Positions 1-5,650 are shown, counted from the first letter of the stretch. The stretch: DNA of 6,297 nt from Atribacterota bacterium (GCA_030599445.1 JAUVOA010000094.1:1-6297), one strand, 5' to 3'. Notes: generated by a model not told the origin, from the letters alone. Made by a program: numbers and translations.

Positions 1-1209
1 TCAAATAAAATCGGAGAGAACGCTTTTAAACTTTTTGGTAAAATTGGCACCGGGGATATTTTGGGAGTTTCAGGTCTGATTTTTAAAACTAGAACTGGCG
101 AAGTTACTATATTTGTAGAAGAATTTGTTCTCCTATGCAAGTCGGTACGCAGTTTACCGGAAAAATGGCACGGACTTAAAGATGTGGAGATAAGATATAG
201 AAAAAGATATTTAGACCTGATAGTAAATCCCTCGGTCAGAGAAATTTTTATTAAAAGGAGCAAAGTAGTACAATCTATAAGAAATTTTTTAGATAATAAA
301 GGCTTTTTAGAAGTTGAAACTCCTATAATGCAGCCCATTCCCGGTGGAGCAACGGCTCGTCCATTCATCACTCACCATAATGCGCTTCATAGGGATTTTT
401 ACTTAAGGATCGCCCCGGAACTATATTTGAAACGCTTATTAGTAGGAGGACTTGAAAAGGTATATGAGTTAAGCCGTAATTTTAGAAACGAAGGTATTTC
501 TACTAAGCATAATCCAGAATTTACTATGCTGGAGTTATATGAAGCATATGGTGATTACCATAGCATGATGCAAATTACCGAGGAATTGATAGTGTATATA
601 CTGAAGAATGTTTTAGGCTCTTTGGAAATTGAATACCGGGGAAATAAAATTGATTTTACTCCTCCCTGGAAAAGAATAAGCATGTATAAAGCAATAGAAG
701 ATGCAGTGGGAATTCGGGTAGATAAAATATCTCCAAAAGACTTTAGCAAAGTTGTAAAAAAATATAACTTGAATATAAAAGGCAGTATAAATAGAGGTGA
801 AATTATTAATGAGCTTTTCGAAAAATATGTAGAGCCAACCTTAATTCAACCAACTTTTGTTATTGACTATCCCCTCGAACTTTCACCTTTGTCAAAACAG
901 AACAAAGATAACCCGGAATTGGTAGAGCGTTTTGAGCTGTTTATCAGTTCAATGGAACTAGTTAATGCTTTTACCGAATTAAACGACCCAGAAGAACAGA
1001 AACGTCGATTTGAAGAACAGGTTGCCAAAAAAGAAGCCGGAGACATGGAGAGTCATTTTATGGATAAAGATTATGTTGAAGCTTTAGAATATGGTATGCC
1101 TCCTGCGGGTGGCTTAGGTCTAGGCATTGATAGATTAATGATGTTGCTTACCAACTCTGATTCAATCAAAGAAGTTATTCTCTTCCCGCAATTGAAATCA
1201 AAGGAATAA
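1..1209 (+). CDS. lysS: Lysyl-tRNA synthetase, class II (5' end missing)
   Basis: Cytoplasmic enzyme that charges tRNA-Lys with lysine using ATP. The frame is open from base 1, and the residues before the TTG at 61 (FGKIGTGDI) still fit the family's OB-fold anticodon-binding domain, so this is a truncated gene and not one starting at 61. 402 residues are present; full-length bacterial enzymes are about 490-505, so roughly 95 N-terminal residues lie outside the window. Visible landmarks are the end of the OB fold (GVSGLIFKTRTGE), the linker RYRKRYLDL, motif 1 around FLEVETPIMQPIPGGA, the active-site run THHNALHRDFYLRIAPELYLKR (split here: THHNAL, then YLRIAPELYLKR), motif 2 RNFRNEGISTKHNPEFT (about nt 475-525), the segment ELVNAFTELNDP, and motif 3 GLGLGIDRLMML (nt 1111-1146). 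A repeat array begins only 5 bases after the TAA. No clear terminator follows. Identification is by family motifs and is very secure. Confidence 0.97.
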   Translation, partial: SNKIGENAFKLFGKIGTGDILGVSGLIFKTRTGEVTIFVEEFVLLCKSVRSLPEKWHGLKDVEIRYRKRYLDLIVNPSVREIFIKRSKVVQSIRNFLDNKGFLEVETPIMQPIPGGATARPFITHHNALHRDFYLRIAPELYLKRLLVGGLEKVYELSRNFRNEGISTKHNPEFTMLELYEAYGDYHSMMQITEELIVYILKNVLGSLEIEYRGNKIDFTPPWKRISMYKAIEDAVGIRVDKISPKDFSKVVKKYNLNIKGSINRGEIINELFEKYVEPTLIQPTFVIDYPLELSPLSKQNKDNPELVERFELFISSMELVNAFTELNDPEEQKRRFEEQVAKKEAGDMESHFMDKDYVEALEYGMPPAGGLGLGIDRLMMLLTNSDSIKEVILFPQLKSKE

Positions 1210-1214
1210 AAATC

Positions 1215-1259
1215 AGTATATAGTATCGAGTATTGAGTATCGCGTATTATAGCGTATAG
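1215..1259 (+). repeat. Heptamer array, left arm, unit AGTATNN
   Basis: Five consecutive 7-base steps from 1215 to 1249 follow (A/C)GTATNN, for example AGTATAT at 1215, AGTATCG at 1222 and 1236, and AGTATTG at 1229. After a one-base slip comes AGCGTAT at 1251. It starts 5 bases past the lysS stop. Bases 1231-1245 are an inverted match (14/15) to 1432-1446 at the other end of the spacer. Confidence 0.85.
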
Positions 1260-1265
1260 AAAAAC

Positions 1266-1297
1266 AGTATATAGTATATAGTATTTAGTATATAGTG
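1266..1297 (+). repeat. Second heptamer array, unit AGTATAT
   Basis: Four tandem heptamers at 1266, 1273, 1280 and 1287 read AGTATAT, with one substitution in the third (AGTATTT), followed by AGTG. The 13-mer at 1265-1277 is identical to 1214-1226, so this looks like a duplicated or re-expanded copy of the preceding array. Confidence 0.85.
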
Positions 1298-1323
1298 AAG
1301 AAAGGAAAGAAAACAGAATATTT

Positions 1324-1336
1324 GTTAGTTAGTTAG
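1324..1336 (+). repeat. TTAG tract (octamer family word)
   Basis: Three perfect tetramer steps of TTAG. The same word opens the octamer arrays at 5216 and 5708, so I group it with them. Confidence 0.6.
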
Positions 1337-1350
1337 TCCACTAATCGTAG

Positions 1351-1369
1351 GACAGGCGTCTCGCCTGTC
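1351..1369. repeat. Compact GC-rich palindrome (GACAGGCG stem)
   Basis: Arms GACAGGCG (1351-1358) and CGCCTGTC (1362-1369) pair perfectly around a 3-base loop, with one flanking G-T pair. The GC content is far above the surrounding DNA. From memory, words of this type recur as dispersed intergenic palindromes in many environmental genomes. No T-tract follows, so I do not call it a terminator. Confidence 0.7.
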
Positions 1370-1386
1370 TATGGATTACAAAAGAA

Positions 1387-1406
1387 GGACACAATTCAAT
1401 GTGCCC
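1387..1406. repeat. Imperfect palindrome ending GTGCCC
   Basis: Bases 1387-1393 pair with 1400-1406 with one A-C mismatch, giving a 7-step stem. The following CCCTAC end resembles the CCCCTAC edge of the element at 1881-1937, suggesting a degenerate dispersed repeat of the same kind. Confidence 0.5.
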
Positions 1407-1427
1407 CTACACCTGAATCCTAATTTC

Positions 1428-1476
1428 TTTAACGCGATACACAATACGATATGTTAATAACTATTCACTAACGACT
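1428..1476 (-). repeat. Inverted heptamer array ending in ACTAACGACT
   Basis: Read on the - strand from 1476 down to 1428, the sequence divides into seven uninterrupted 7-base units. The first three begin AGT (AGTCGTT first), and later ones include CGTATTG (1442-1448) and TGTATCG (1435-1441), which fit the left-arm consensus in opposite orientation. Its + strand edge is ACTAACGACT (1467-1476), shared exactly with 2139-2148 and 5822-5831. Confidence 0.85.
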
Positions 1477-1481
1477 ACATT

Positions 1482-1521
1482 AATCGGTAAATTGGAGAAT
1501 TGGCCAATTGGTTAATTAAAA
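1482..1521 (+). repeat. Octamer array, unit AATTGGNN, abutting the rqcP start
   Basis: Five consecutive 8-base units begin at 1482, 1490, 1498, 1506 and 1514, with consensus AATTGGNN (AATTGGAG, AATTGGCC and AATTGGTT are the central three). Bases 1498-1509 also form a perfect 12-base palindrome. The array ends three bases before the ATG at 1525, so it occupies the place where a ribosome binding site would lie. Confidence 0.8.
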
Positions 1522-1524
1522 CAT

Positions 1525-1794
1525 ATGAGATTAGATAAATTTTTAAAAGTAAGCAGATTAATAAAGAGAAGAACAGAAGCAAAGAAAGCCTGTCTGGCTA
1601 AATGTATTAGGATTAATAATCGAATTGCAAAGGCAGGGGATGAAGTTAAAATTACTGACGAAATTGAAATTAACCTGGCGACTAAAATTATTCAGGTAAA
1701 GGTGTTAGAAGTTCCTTTAAAGAATATTCAGGTAAAACAAGCTGTTTCTTTGTATGAGATTTTAAAGGAAATTAAAAAAGAAGAAGAAGATTAA
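1525..1794 (+). CDS. rqcP: S4-domain ribosome quality-control protein, RqcP (YabO/Hsp15) family
   Basis: The protein has 89 residues, close to the 86 of the B. subtilis RqcP. An S4 RNA-binding fold covers about residues 1-60. The opening MRLDKFLKVSRLIKRRT is the family hallmark and fixes the start at 1525. It is followed by the S4 pattern for RNA contact (RTEAKKAC, then IRINNRIAKAGDEVK). In the known family, RqcP binds the 50S-peptidyl-tRNA complex on stalled large subunits and works with RqcH during C-terminal alanine tailing; that role is inferred here from similarity. Family arginines R2 and R16 are present. The C-terminus is a charged Lys/Glu tail (residues 80-89). No Shine-Dalgarno sequence precedes the ATG; an octamer repeat lies there instead. 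Flanked by repeat spacers on both sides, it appears to be a single-gene unit. A generic Hsp15-like S4 protein is the alternative. Confidence 0.9.
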   Translation: MRLDKFLKVSRLIKRRTEAKKACLAKCIRINNRIAKAGDEVKITDEIEINLATKIIQVKVLEVPLKNIQVKQAVSLYEILKEIKKEEED

Positions 1795-1854
1795 AATTAT
1801 AAGGTATTCAGAAGCCAGAATCCAGGATGTAATCATATGGGATACTGCGTTTCT

Positions 1855-1878
1855 TAGCGTATAGCGTATAGCGTATAG
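1855..1878 (+). repeat. Heptamer array, unit TAGCGTA
   Basis: Three perfect tandem copies of TAGCGTA plus three bases of a fourth. Rotated, the unit is AGCGTAT, also present once at 1251-1257. The reverse complement of the unit differs by one base per heptamer from the array at 2107-2148, so the two arrays form an imperfect inverted pair around this spacer. Confidence 0.9.
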
Positions 1879-1880
1879 AG

Positions 1881-1937
1881 GTAGGGGCTTAATTTATCAA
1901 GACAACAAAAATCGGGTCGGGTAAATCCGACCCCTAC
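1881..1937. repeat. Nested GC-rich inverted repeat with GTAGGGG/CCCCTAC ends
   Basis: The outer arms GTAGGGG (1881-1887) and CCCCTAC (1931-1937) are perfect inverted copies. An inner hairpin pairs GGGTCGG (1914-1920) with CCGACCC (1927-1933) around six bases. The two pairings share 1931-1933, so they compete. It looks like a palindromic non-coding dispersed element of MITE or REP character; I recall similar GTAGGGG-edged elements in other genomes but cannot verify that here. Confidence 0.7.
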
Positions 1938-1962
1938 TTTAAAAGCAATGCTTTATACGAAA

Positions 1963-2011
1963 AATGTTTTGAGTTTTAAATTATGGTTTTATACTTTATG
2001 TTTTAAGTTTT
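1963..2011 (-). repeat. Heptamer array on minus strand, unit near AAAACNN
   Basis: Read on the - strand from 2011 to 1963, seven in-phase 7-base units occur. Five fit AAA(A/G/C)NNN closely, such as AAAACTT (2005-2011), AAAACAT (1998-2004) and AAAACCA (1984-1990). This is a different heptamer sequence from the GTAT family but has the same period. Confidence 0.65.
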
Positions 2012-2023
2012 CAGCTAAACAAA

Positions 2024-2064
2024 GAGATTGCCGCGCTCCGATAAATCGAAGCTCACAACGACAG
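2024..2064. repeat. Relic of a GAGATTGC...GCTC..CAACGACAG dispersed repeat
   Basis: The segment beginning GAGATTGCCGCGCTCCG and ending AGCTCACAACGACAG is markedly richer in GC than its surroundings. It resembles a short intergenic repeat I recall from many unrelated bacterial genomes (GAGATTGC near one end, CAATGACAG near the other). CGCTCCGAT/ATCGAAGCT is a weak internal inverted match. Recognition is from memory only. Confidence 0.5.
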
Positions 2065-2106
2065 AAATCTTAATAAGCTGGTAACCGATAATTAAAAACT
2101 GATTTT

Positions 2107-2148
2107 CTTCACGCAATACGCAATACGCAATACGATATACTAACGACT
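2107..2148 (-). repeat. Inverted heptamer array, unit CGTATTG, ending in ACTAACGACT
   Basis: Read on the - strand from 2148 to 2107 it divides exactly into six 7-base units. The first is AGTCGTT (2142-2148), the second AGTATAT, then three identical CGTATTG (2128-2134, 2121-2127, 2114-2120). The + strand edge ACTAACGACT (2139-2148) lies just before the mgtE ribosome binding site. Confidence 0.9.
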
Positions 2149-2166
2149 AAAAAGAGGATTTTTAAG

Positions 2167-3534
2167 ATGGAAGAAAAAATGAAAGAATTGTCAGAAAAAA
2201 TAATAAGGCTATTGGAAGAGAAAAAGATTCAAGAATTAAAAGAAATTATTGATGGCCTCTATCCAACAGAGTTTGCCGGATTAACTGATTATTTACCATT
2301 AGAACAGATTATTGAAATATTTAAATTACTTAAAGATGATGAGAAAATTGCGGAATTGCTTTCAGAATTAAGTTCAGAATTACAAGCAAATATTATGGAT
2401 GCTCTGGGTAAAGAGAAGGCTTCTGATATCTTAGAAGAAATGGATACTGATGAAGCAGCTGATTTTTTAGGGGAGATAACTCCTCAAGAATCCCGTGAGT
2501 TATTAGATTTGATGCCCAAAGAAGAGGCAGAGGAGATCGAGGAACTATTAAAGTATGAAGAAAATACTGCCGGAAGCATAATGAACAACGAGTTTGTTGC
2601 TCTTCCTGAAGATCTTACTGCTGAGGAAGCAATAAACAAGATAAGAGAACTTAGCCCGGAAGCAGAGACGATTTACTATGTTTATATTGTAGATAAAAGA
2701 GAGAGATTAATTGGAGTTATTTCTTTGCGAGATTTAATCATGGCTAATCCTAAAGCTAAAATATCAGAATTTATGGAAGAAGATGTGGTCAGTGTTTTGG
2801 ACACAGAGGACCAGGAAACAGCAGCTAGAATAATTGCTGATTACGATTTTTTGGCTATACCAGTTATTGATAGAAAAGGTACTTTATTAGGAATTATCAC
2901 TGTAGATGATATTATTGATGTATTGCAGGAAGAGGTTACCGAGGATATTCATAAGATGGTCGGTTCATCAGAGGTATATGAAGATAAACTTATAAAAGCA
3001 AGCCCCCTAACCAGAGCGAAGGCGCGACTTCCCTGGTTGTTCGTATGTATGGCAGGAGGAATACTTTCTGGTTCAGTCATAAAGCTTCATTCTGATACCT
3101 TACAAACTGTAATGGCTATGGCCTTTTTTATTCCTATAATTATGGCTATGGGTGGTAATGTAGGTGCTCAATCTTCAACCATTGCAGTTCGTGGTTTAGC
3201 TACTGGCCAACTCAGGATAGATGAATTATGGTATAATATCTGGACTGAAACCAAGGTCGGTTCTTTGATAGGAATAATTGTAGGAATAATTATATCTTTA
3301 GTGGCACTTATTTGGCAGGATAATTATGTATTAGGACTGGTAATTGGACTGTCATTATGTTTGACTATAATAACTGCAGCCACTATTGGCACCTTATTGC
3401 CTTTGATTTTTACTAAGATTAAAATTGATCCGGCAATTGCCGCAGGTCCTTTTATCACTACCATAGTAGACGTTGGTAGTTTATTAATATATTTTAGTCT
3501 GGGTACTTTTTTATTTAAATGGTTCAGCGGATAG
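2167..3534 (+). CDS. mgtE: Magnesium transporter MgtE
   Basis: Inner-membrane Mg2+ channel/transporter that closes when cytosolic Mg2+ is high. The protein has 455 residues, the usual family length. Domains in order: an acidic helical N domain (about 1-138, with EEMDTDEAADFL); a CBS pair (about 140-198 and 199-260); a linking plug helix (about 262-285); and a C-terminal channel of five membrane helices beginning at PWLFVCMAGG (289). The family signature GGNVGAQSS starts at residue 329 in the second helix. The last helix carries TTIVDVGSLLIYF; Asp435 corresponds to the pore Asp of the Thermus protein. Start choice: ATG with AGAGGA 8 bases upstream. The high Asp/Glu content of the N and CBS domains suits the Mg2+ sensing known in the family. 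It stands alone between a repeat spacer and eno. No M-box riboswitch is seen upstream, so control may rest on the protein itself. Confidence 0.95.
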   Translation: MEEKMKELSEKIIRLLEEKKIQELKEIIDGLYPTEFAGLTDYLPLEQIIEIFKLLKDDEKIAELLSELSSELQANIMDALGKEKASDILEEMDTDEAADFLGEITPQESRELLDLMPKEEAEEIEELLKYEENTAGSIMNNEFVALPEDLTAEEAINKIRELSPEAETIYYVYIVDKRERLIGVISLRDLIMANPKAKISEFMEEDVVSVLDTEDQETAARIIADYDFLAIPVIDRKGTLLGIITVDDIIDVLQEEVTEDIHKMVGSSEVYEDKLIKASPLTRAKARLPWLFVCMAGGILSGSVIKLHSDTLQTVMAMAFFIPIIMAMGGNVGAQSSTIAVRGLATGQLRIDELWYNIWTETKVGSLIGIIVGIIISLVALIWQDNYVLGLVIGLSLCLTIITAATIGTLLPLIFTKIKIDPAIAAGPFITTIVDVGSLLIYFSLGTFLFKWFSG

Positions 3535-3625
3535 AAAAATTATTTAGTTAAATATTATTTAAATAATGTACCAAGATAGCAAAAAAGATTTTTTAAAAAA
3601 TAAATAAAAAAGGGAGAAAGATAGG
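3535..3625. other. AT-rich spacer between mgtE and eno
   Basis: It holds a perfect 14-base AT palindrome (ATTATTT/AAATAAT, 3554-3567) and a second AT-only palindrome (3588-3601). Either could be a weak terminator for mgtE, but neither has a GC stem and I do not call one. A strong ribosome binding site, AGGGAGA at 3611-3617, stands 8 bases before the eno ATG. No promoter is clear. Unlike the other large spacers, it has no heptamer or octamer arrays. Confidence 0.6.
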
Positions 3626-4906
3626 ATGAGCGAAATATTTGAAGTATACGCCAGAGAAATATTAGATTCGAGAGGTAATCCTACCGTTGAAGTAGAAGTA
3701 GAACTGGAAAGCGGAGTTTTTGGCATAGCCCAGGTTCCTTCAGGCGCCAGTACCGGAGTACATGAGGCTATTGAGTTAAGAGATAGCGACCCAAAGAGAT
3801 ATTTGGGTAAAGGTGTTCTTAAAGCGGTTGAGAATGTAAATGAGATCATTGCTCCTAAAATTATGGGATATGATGCCACAGATCAATTATTAATTGATAA
3901 ACTGTTAATTGAACTTGATGGAACTCCAAATAAAAGCCGCTTGGGAGCTAATGCTATTTTAGGAGTATCTTTGGCTACAGCAAAGGCAGCAGCTGATTTT
4001 TTTGGATTGCCCTTATATTGCTATATTGGGGGAATTAATGCCAAAGAACTTCCTGTCCCTATGATGAACATATTAAATGGAGGCAAGCATGCCGATAGCG
4101 GAGTGGATCTACAGGAATTTATGATTGTCCCGGCAGGTGGAGCTAATTTTAGAGAAAGTCTTCGAATGGGAGTGGAAACTTTTCATACTTTGAAAAAAGT
4201 ATTAAAAGAAAAAGGATATAATGTGGCAGTGGGAGATGAAGGTGGATTTGCTCCTAACTTAAAATCCAGCGAAGAAGCGATTCAATTAATAGTAGAAGCA
4301 ATTAAAAAAGCAGGATACGAACCAGGTAGGGATATTTTTATAGCTTTAGACCCTGCTGCTTCAGAATTTTACCAAGATGAAAAATATATATTATCTCGAG
4401 AGGGAGTGACTAGAACTTCCGGTGAAATGATAGATTATTATGCTTCCTTAGTAGATAAATATCCAATAATTTCCATAGAAGATGGTCTTGCAGAAGATGA
4501 TTGGGAAGGATGGCAAAAACTTACTCGGAAATTAGGTCATAAAATACAAATTGTAGGAGACGACCTTTATGTTACTGATAAGAAGAGACTTAGCAAAGGG
4601 ATTGAATTAAAGGCCTCTAACTCAATTTTAATAAAATTAAACCAGATTGGAACCCTAACCGAGACTTTAGATACTATTGAAACTGCAAAAAGAGCAGGTT
4701 TTACCTCAGTTGTTTCTCATCGTTCCGGAGAAACGGAAGACACTACTATTGCTGATTTAGCTGTGGCAACTAATATTGGGCAGATTAAAACTGGTTCTCT
4801 TTGTAGGACAGACCGAATTGCCAAATACAACCAGTTATTACGTATTGAAGAACAATTAGGAGAATCATCAATTTATCGCGGAAAGGCAGTATTTAATATA
4901 AAATAA
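3626..4906 (+). CDS. eno: Enolase (phosphopyruvate hydratase)
   Basis: Cytosolic glycolytic enzyme converting 2-phosphoglycerate to phosphoenolpyruvate; Mg2+ dependent. The 426 residues match the family's usual length (about 425-435), so it is complete. Landmarks: ILDSRGNPTVEVEV near the N-terminus, the flexible loop PSGASTG, NGGKHADSGVDLQEFMIVP, the catalytic acid in VGDEGGFAP (Glu205), Mg2+ ligands Asp242 (ALDPAASEF), Glu285 (SIEDGLAEDDW) and Asp312/313 (VGDDLYVT), the catalytic base Lys337 in LIKLNQIGTLTETLD, and the loop SHRSGETEDTTIADLAV (His365, Arg366, Ser367). The start is fixed by AGGGAGA 8 bases upstream and by the family N-terminus. The stop lies one base before the next ATG, so eno and ftsB are almost certainly co-transcribed. 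The segment HADSGVDLQEF differs from the commoner HADNNVDIQEF but is within family variation. Confidence 0.98.
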   Translation: MSEIFEVYAREILDSRGNPTVEVEVELESGVFGIAQVPSGASTGVHEAIELRDSDPKRYLGKGVLKAVENVNEIIAPKIMGYDATDQLLIDKLLIELDGTPNKSRLGANAILGVSLATAKAAADFFGLPLYCYIGGINAKELPVPMMNILNGGKHADSGVDLQEFMIVPAGGANFRESLRMGVETFHTLKKVLKEKGYNVAVGDEGGFAPNLKSSEEAIQLIVEAIKKAGYEPGRDIFIALDPAASEFYQDEKYILSREGVTRTSGEMIDYYASLVDKYPIISIEDGLAEDDWEGWQKLTRKLGHKIQIVGDDLYVTDKKRLSKGIELKASNSILIKLNQIGTLTETLDTIETAKRAGFTSVVSHRSGETEDTTIADLAVATNIGQIKTGSLCRTDRIAKYNQLLRIEEQLGESSIYRGKAVFNIK

Positions 4907-4907
4907 A

Positions 4908-5195
4908 ATGATATCAATTAGGTCAATATTTCATTCGAAAATAGTTTGGGCTATAATTTTACTTTTAATATTGTATGTAGTTTTTTTATTTTCGGATAAA
5001 TATGCCCGGACATTGCAATTAAAAGAAGACATTAAAAGATTGGAATCAGAATTAGAAGAGTTAAAATTAAAAAATAATAATTTATCAGAAGAGGTGGAAT
5101 CATTAAAATCTGATAAATCTGTAGAAAAAATTGCCCGAGAGGAATTAGGTCTTACTAAACCTGATGAAATATTGATTAAAGGTATTGAAAAATAA
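4908..5195 (+). CDS. Septum formation initiator, FtsB/DivIC family
   Basis: Small single-pass membrane protein of the divisome; family members join FtsL and FtsQ/DivIB to activate septal wall synthesis. The 95 residues show a short basic cytoplasmic end (MISIRSIFHSK), one membrane helix (about 12-28, IVWAIILLLILYVVFLF), and a long coiled coil (about 34-70, heptad leucines in LKEDIKRLESELEELKLK and on to VESLKSD). The C-terminal family box VEKIAREELGLTKPDEI (about 72-88) completes it. The ATG is one base past the eno stop. No good Shine-Dalgarno sequence lies close (GGAAAGG is about 20 bases upstream), so translation probably depends on coupling to eno. Naming as FtsB or DivIC depends on lineage, so no symbol is given. 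Confidence 0.9.
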   Translation: MISIRSIFHSKIVWAIILLLILYVVFLFSDKYARTLQLKEDIKRLESELEELKLKNNNLSEEVESLKSDKSVEKIAREELGLTKPDEILIKGIEK

Positions 5196-5215
5196 AATTC
5201 GTATCTCGTGAAGAA

Positions 5216-5255
5216 TTAGTTAGTTGGTTAATTGGTTACCTGGTTAGTTAGTTGA
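5216..5255 (+). repeat. Octamer array, unit near TTGGTTAN
   Basis: Five in-phase 8-base units start at 5216, 5224, 5232, 5240 and 5248; TTGGTTAA and TTGGTTAC are the central type and TTAGTTAG opens the array. Rotated, TTGGTTAA is AATTGGTT, the unit found at 1506. It begins 20 bases after the ftsB/divIC stop. Confidence 0.85.
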
Positions 5256-5270
5256 TGAATTAATATTAAA

Positions 5271-5287
5271 CCAGCTAACTAACTAAC
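5271..5287 (-). repeat. Inverted octamer partner (CTAACTAA edge)
   Basis: On the - strand the units TTAGTTAG (5279-5286) and TTAGCTGG (5271-5278) mirror those at 5216-5255, so the transcript could fold a long stem after ftsB/divIC. ATTAATATT occurs at 5259-5267 and again at 5289-5297. No T-tract follows, so terminator activity is unproven. Confidence 0.7.
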
Positions 5288-5358
5288 GATTAATATTGGG
5301 TCTGAATACTAAGCACTTGAGTAACTATAAATTTATAAACATAATTGTTTGTAAGCTA

Positions 5359-5387
5359 TTGACGATTTAAAAGATTTATCATATAAT
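5359..5387 (+). promoter_or_regulatory. Consensus sigma-A/sigma-70 promoter for tRNA-Leu
   Basis: TTGACG (5359-5364) and TATAAT (5382-5387) are separated by exactly 17 bases. Transcription would begin about 5394, leaving a leader of about six bases before the tRNA at 5400. It is the best promoter in the window. Confidence 0.88.
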
Positions 5388-5399
5388 TGATTGCAGTCT

Positions 5400-5488
5400 G
5401 CCGGAGTGGCGGAATAGGTAGACGCACAGGACTTAAAATCCTGCGAGCTGTAAGGTTCGTGCCGGTTCGATTCCGGCCTCCGGCACCA
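5400..5488 (+). tRNA. tRNA-Leu, anticodon TAA
   Basis: Class II tRNA of 89 bases with CCA encoded. The acceptor GCCGGAG (5400-5406) pairs with CTCCGGC (5478-5484), and discriminator A and CCA follow. The anticodon stem CAGGA/TCCTG encloses CTTAAAA, giving anticodon TAA at 5434-5436, which reads the leucine codon UUA. A long variable arm (5444-5460) forms its own five-pair stem, as expected for Leu. The T arm GCCGG-TTCGATT-CCGGC is perfect. No terminator is seen before the next tRNA, so read-through into tRNA-fMet is possible. Confidence 0.97.
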
Positions 5489-5492
5489 TAAA

Positions 5493-5521
5493 TTGACTTA
5501 ACTAAAAAACAGTGTTAAAAT
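5493..5521 (+). promoter_or_regulatory. Probable promoter for initiator tRNA-Met
   Basis: TTGACT (5493-5498) and TAAAAT (5516-5521) are 17 bases apart, close to the vegetative sigma consensus. Transcription from about 5528 would give a leader of about 40 bases before 5568. It sits directly after the tRNA-Leu CCA end. Confidence 0.75.
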
Positions 5522-5567
5522 TATTTGGCAAAATTCAATTGAATATTTCACAGATATTAAAATACGG

Positions 5568-5644
<77 letters not shown>

Positions 5645-5650
5645 ACTTTT

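Larger units (their letters stand above)
1210..1524. other. Repeat-filled spacer between lysS and rqcP
   Basis: This 315-base spacer holds no credible gene and no recognisable promoter or riboswitch. It is made largely of short periodic units: heptamers on the + strand near lysS (1215-1259, 1266-1297), heptamers read on the - strand (1428-1476), octamers just before the next start (1482-1521), a TTAG tract (1324-1336), and two small hairpins (1351-1369, 1387-1406). The two sides partly pair: 1231-1245 and 1432-1446 are inverted copies with 14 of 15 matches. The components are listed separately. Confidence 0.85.
1795..2166. other. Repeat-filled spacer between rqcP and mgtE
   Basis: This 372-base spacer contains no credible gene. 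I looked for a Mg2+-sensing M-box leader because mgtE follows, and its conserved core is not recognisable. The contents are + strand heptamers at 1855-1878, a GC-rich nested inverted repeat at 1881-1937, a - strand AAAACNN heptamer run at 1963-2011, a dispersed-repeat relic at 2024-2064, and - strand CGTATTG heptamers at 2107-2148. No convincing promoter was found. A ribosome binding site for mgtE (AGAGGA, 2153-2158) lies 8 bases before its ATG. Confidence 0.85.

Noticed and set aside
61..63. TTG at 61 as the start of lysyl-tRNA synthetase
   Set aside because: The frame is open to base 1, and the residues before it match the OB-fold of the family, so the real start lies outside the window.
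555..749. Open frame of 64 codons on the minus strand
   Set aside because: It is fully inside lysS, has no family resemblance, and is explained as a shadow of a conserved gene.
1351..1369. Terminator for lysS
   Set aside because: The hairpin is strong but has no T-tract and lies about 140 bases after the stop inside a repeat spacer.
2064..2092. Promoter for mgtE using GATAAT at 2087
   Set aside because: The base run 17 upstream (GAAATC) is not a credible -35 element.
1215..2148. CRISPR array
   Set aside because: Units are 7-8 bases with no spacers and no cas genes nearby; they are tandem microrepeats.
3554..3567. Operator or terminator between mgtE and eno
   Set aside because: The palindrome is AT-only and such matches are expected by chance in this composition.
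3559..3879. Open frame of 106 codons on the minus strand
   Set aside because: It overlaps the start of eno and an AT-rich spacer, has low-complexity Ser/Phe/Leu content and no ribosome binding site worth noting.
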